A DNA stretch of 64,000 bases from Limanda limanda (Eukaryota; Chordata; Actinopteri; Pleuronectiformes; Pleuronectidae): NCBI RefSeq assembly GCF_963576545.1, contig NC_083654.1, forward strand, positions 17,878,199 through 17,942,198, in the 5' to 3' direction. Shown piece by piece: positions 62,501 to 64,000 of this stretch (positions are counted from its first letter, which is position 1; every line of letters begins with the position of its first letter). The notes below the pieces were generated by a model. The model saw only the letters and a program-made list of their open reading frames with translations. It did not search any database and was not told the origin of the DNA. A program made the translations under genes and the position numbers.

Positions 62501-63988
62501 AATCACACACACTAAGACAAGTTTGCTCTCTTGTTTTTTTCCTTTTACCTTTCAAGGATCATGCAGCAGTTCTTGGCCGACCTCTTCGCCAGCAACGGGA
62601 ACCCCGGCGCCGCTCCAGCTGCATTGTAAATCGCATTTTTGGGAATTTCGATTCACATCATTTACTTTTGATTTCGTGTAATTTGATGTGACACCCCCGA
62701 CCCCCTTTCGCTCTGTCCCGCTTTCTCTCAGATCCAGCATGCTGCAGTTGCACTCGAACCCTGGAGACTATGCGTGGGGTCAGGGAGGTCTGGACGCTGT
62801 CATCACGGAGGTCAGTGATGTCCGAGTGCTGAGGTTGAAAAACTGCAGCTACATTATTGATCGTAATATGTTGTGTCTTGACCCCAAGAAGTCAAGATAT
62901 GAAGTGTTTAAATGCGTTTATCCTCTTTTGGACGATGTTTTTGTCTGTCTTTGTCCACCCGTCCCTTAACCATTTCATCCACTTTATCCATTTCTTCTGG
63001 CGCTCTCCCAGTTGTTAGGACAGCTGGAGAGCACCGGTCCACCTCCTGCGGAGAAGGAGATGATCTCGTCCCTGCCGACAGTTGGCGTCTCCCAGGAGCA
63101 GATAGGTGGGAATCCCAACAACAGAATAGAACAATACAGTTCATATGAGGAGAGAATCTGAGATGAGGCTGCTTTACATTATGATCAGACTGCTTCCTCT
63201 ATCTCTCCCCTCCGCCGCCTATCTCTACTTCTCCAATTATTAATTTCCTCCTTTTATCTTTCCACTCTCCCTTCTTATCTAACCCTCCCTCTTATAGTTC
63301 TCCTTCTTTTCACCCCATCTTCCCTTTCTTCCTCATATCTCTCCTTCGCCTCCACTAATCGTCCCTTTCCTTCTCCTATCTTTCATTCCCTACCTCTATT
63401 TTTCCATCCCTCCTCCTTCCCCTCCTATCTTTCCTTCTCTACTTTCCTTACTTTCGCCAGTCTCTCCTTCTCCCCTCCCATCTTCCCTTCCTTTCTCAGA
63501 CCTTCTCTGTCTGTCCTCTTATCGCTCCTTTCCTTCTCCAACCTTTCATTTCCTCATTCTATCTTTCTCCATCCCCATACCTCTCCCTACTTCTTCCCCT
63601 TTCCTTCACCTATCCCTCCTTTTTTCCTCCTGGCTTCCATTTTTCCCATCTCTCCTTTTCTCCTCTTATCTTTCCTTTCCTCCTATCAATCCACCCTCCA
63701 TCTTATCTAACCGTTGTCTTCTATCTTTCCTCTTCTTCATCTATCTCTTCCTCCCTCCATCTTTCATATCCCACCCTAATCATAAGAAAGTATCACTCAC
63801 AGACTTGCTTTGTGCATCTGTGGTGCCGTGGAGTTGACTTTCTGTTCATCTTTTTCTCATGTTTCCTCTCAGACTGCAGACTGGAGTGTCCAGTTTGCAG
63901 GGAGGAGTATTCACTAGGGGAATCTGTCAGGAAGCTTCCCTGCCTCCATTACTTCCATGGTCATTGTATAGTGCCTTGGCTGGAGCTG
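59511..63988 (+). CDS. rnf115: rnf115, E3 ubiquitin ligase (RING-H2), 3' end missing
   Basis: Eight exons: 59511-59588, 61046-61104, 61308-61365, 61455-61684, 62557-62625, 62732-62810, 63012-63105 and 63873-63988. They total 783 nt (261 codons) with all phases consistent. The start MAEAAEEP is preferred over an in-frame ATG 39 bp upstream because RNF115/RNF126 proteins start MAEA. Residues ~11-40 form the N-terminal zinc finger ([23 protein letters not shown]). [40 protein letters not shown] and the RING-H2 start ECPVC-x14-C-x-H-x2-H-x2-C match RNF115 better than RNF126. The last RING cysteine pair lies beyond the right edge. The enzyme ubiquitinates endosomal and signalling cargo. Exon 4, the middle of the protein, is Ser/Pro/Glu-rich and unlike the mammalian segment. 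Confidence 0.92.
61455..61684 (+). CDS. rnf115: rnf115 exon 4, diverged central linker
   Basis: This 230-bp exon begins LWQLLFMER and ends SSAVEG, joining [12 protein letters not shown] in the next exon (human AIEG-ILQHIFAGFFAN), so its borders are conserved. The interior is a low-complexity stretch of Ser, Pro, Asp, Glu and Ala with repeated [24 protein letters not shown] composition. A second usable donor (CAG followed by GTATCT at 61539-61544) could give a shorter form, but that join would change phase with the next exon. Confidence 0.85.
63190..63785. repeat. ~600-bp polypyrimidine tract in rnf115 intron 7
   Basis: The plus strand is almost purely C and T, built from loose units such as TCTTTCCTTCTCC, CCTCCCATCTTCCC and CTATCTTTC, with sparse A and very few G. 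It ends shortly before exon 8. Confidence 0.9.
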
Positions 63989-64000
63989 GTAAGGACAAGG

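Overview
This is nuclear DNA from a ray-finned fish, most likely a percomorph teleost. The genes are interrupted by GT-AG introns. Their products read as vertebrate proteins whose human counterparts lie on 1q21-q23. The non-coding DNA is full of simple repeats and small transposon relics typical of teleosts. I cannot name the species. No operons, CRISPR arrays or prokaryotic features are present.

Seven protein-coding genes are supported by exon-by-exon reading with consistent splice phase. Four are on the minus strand. celf3 is partial: two coding exons at 6.0-8.4 kb, with the rest beyond the left edge. rprd2 is complete, with 10 coding exons from 15.8 to 26.8 kb and 1087 aa. ciart is complete, with four coding exons from 30.0 to 31.3 kb, 343 aa, and a CpG-rich promoter near 32.7-33.1 kb. 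mrps21 is complete, with two coding exons from 37.3 to 39.6 kb and 87 aa. Three are on the plus strand. crabp2 is complete, with four exons from 42.3 to 46.3 kb and 142 aa. scamp3 is complete, with nine exons from 52.1 to 57.2 kb and 343 aa. rnf115 is partial, with eight exons from 59.5 kb to the right edge and 261 aa visible. mrps21 and crabp2 are divergently arranged about 2.7 kb apart.

The genes do not form one pathway. celf3 is an RNA-binding splicing regulator, rprd2 binds the RNA polymerase II CTD, ciart is a circadian repressor, mrps21 is a mitochondrial ribosomal protein, crabp2 carries retinoic acid, and scamp3 and rnf115 act in endosomal sorting and ubiquitination. What joins them is conserved synteny: a human interval of several megabases is packed here into 64 kb in a different order.

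The remaining sequence is introns and intergenic DNA with microsatellites, a 19-bp minisatellite split by a hAT-like element with a perfect 8-bp target duplication, a four-copy ~436-bp tandem array inside the mrps21 intron, several local tandem duplications, and dispersed inverted-repeat and SINE/LINE-like fragments. I found no clearly new biological system. The most testable observations are a (CU)n/(UG)n tract beside the celf3 start-codon exon, CACGTG boxes around the ciart promoter, loss of the P(S/T)AP motif in scamp3, and the precisely dated nested insertions.
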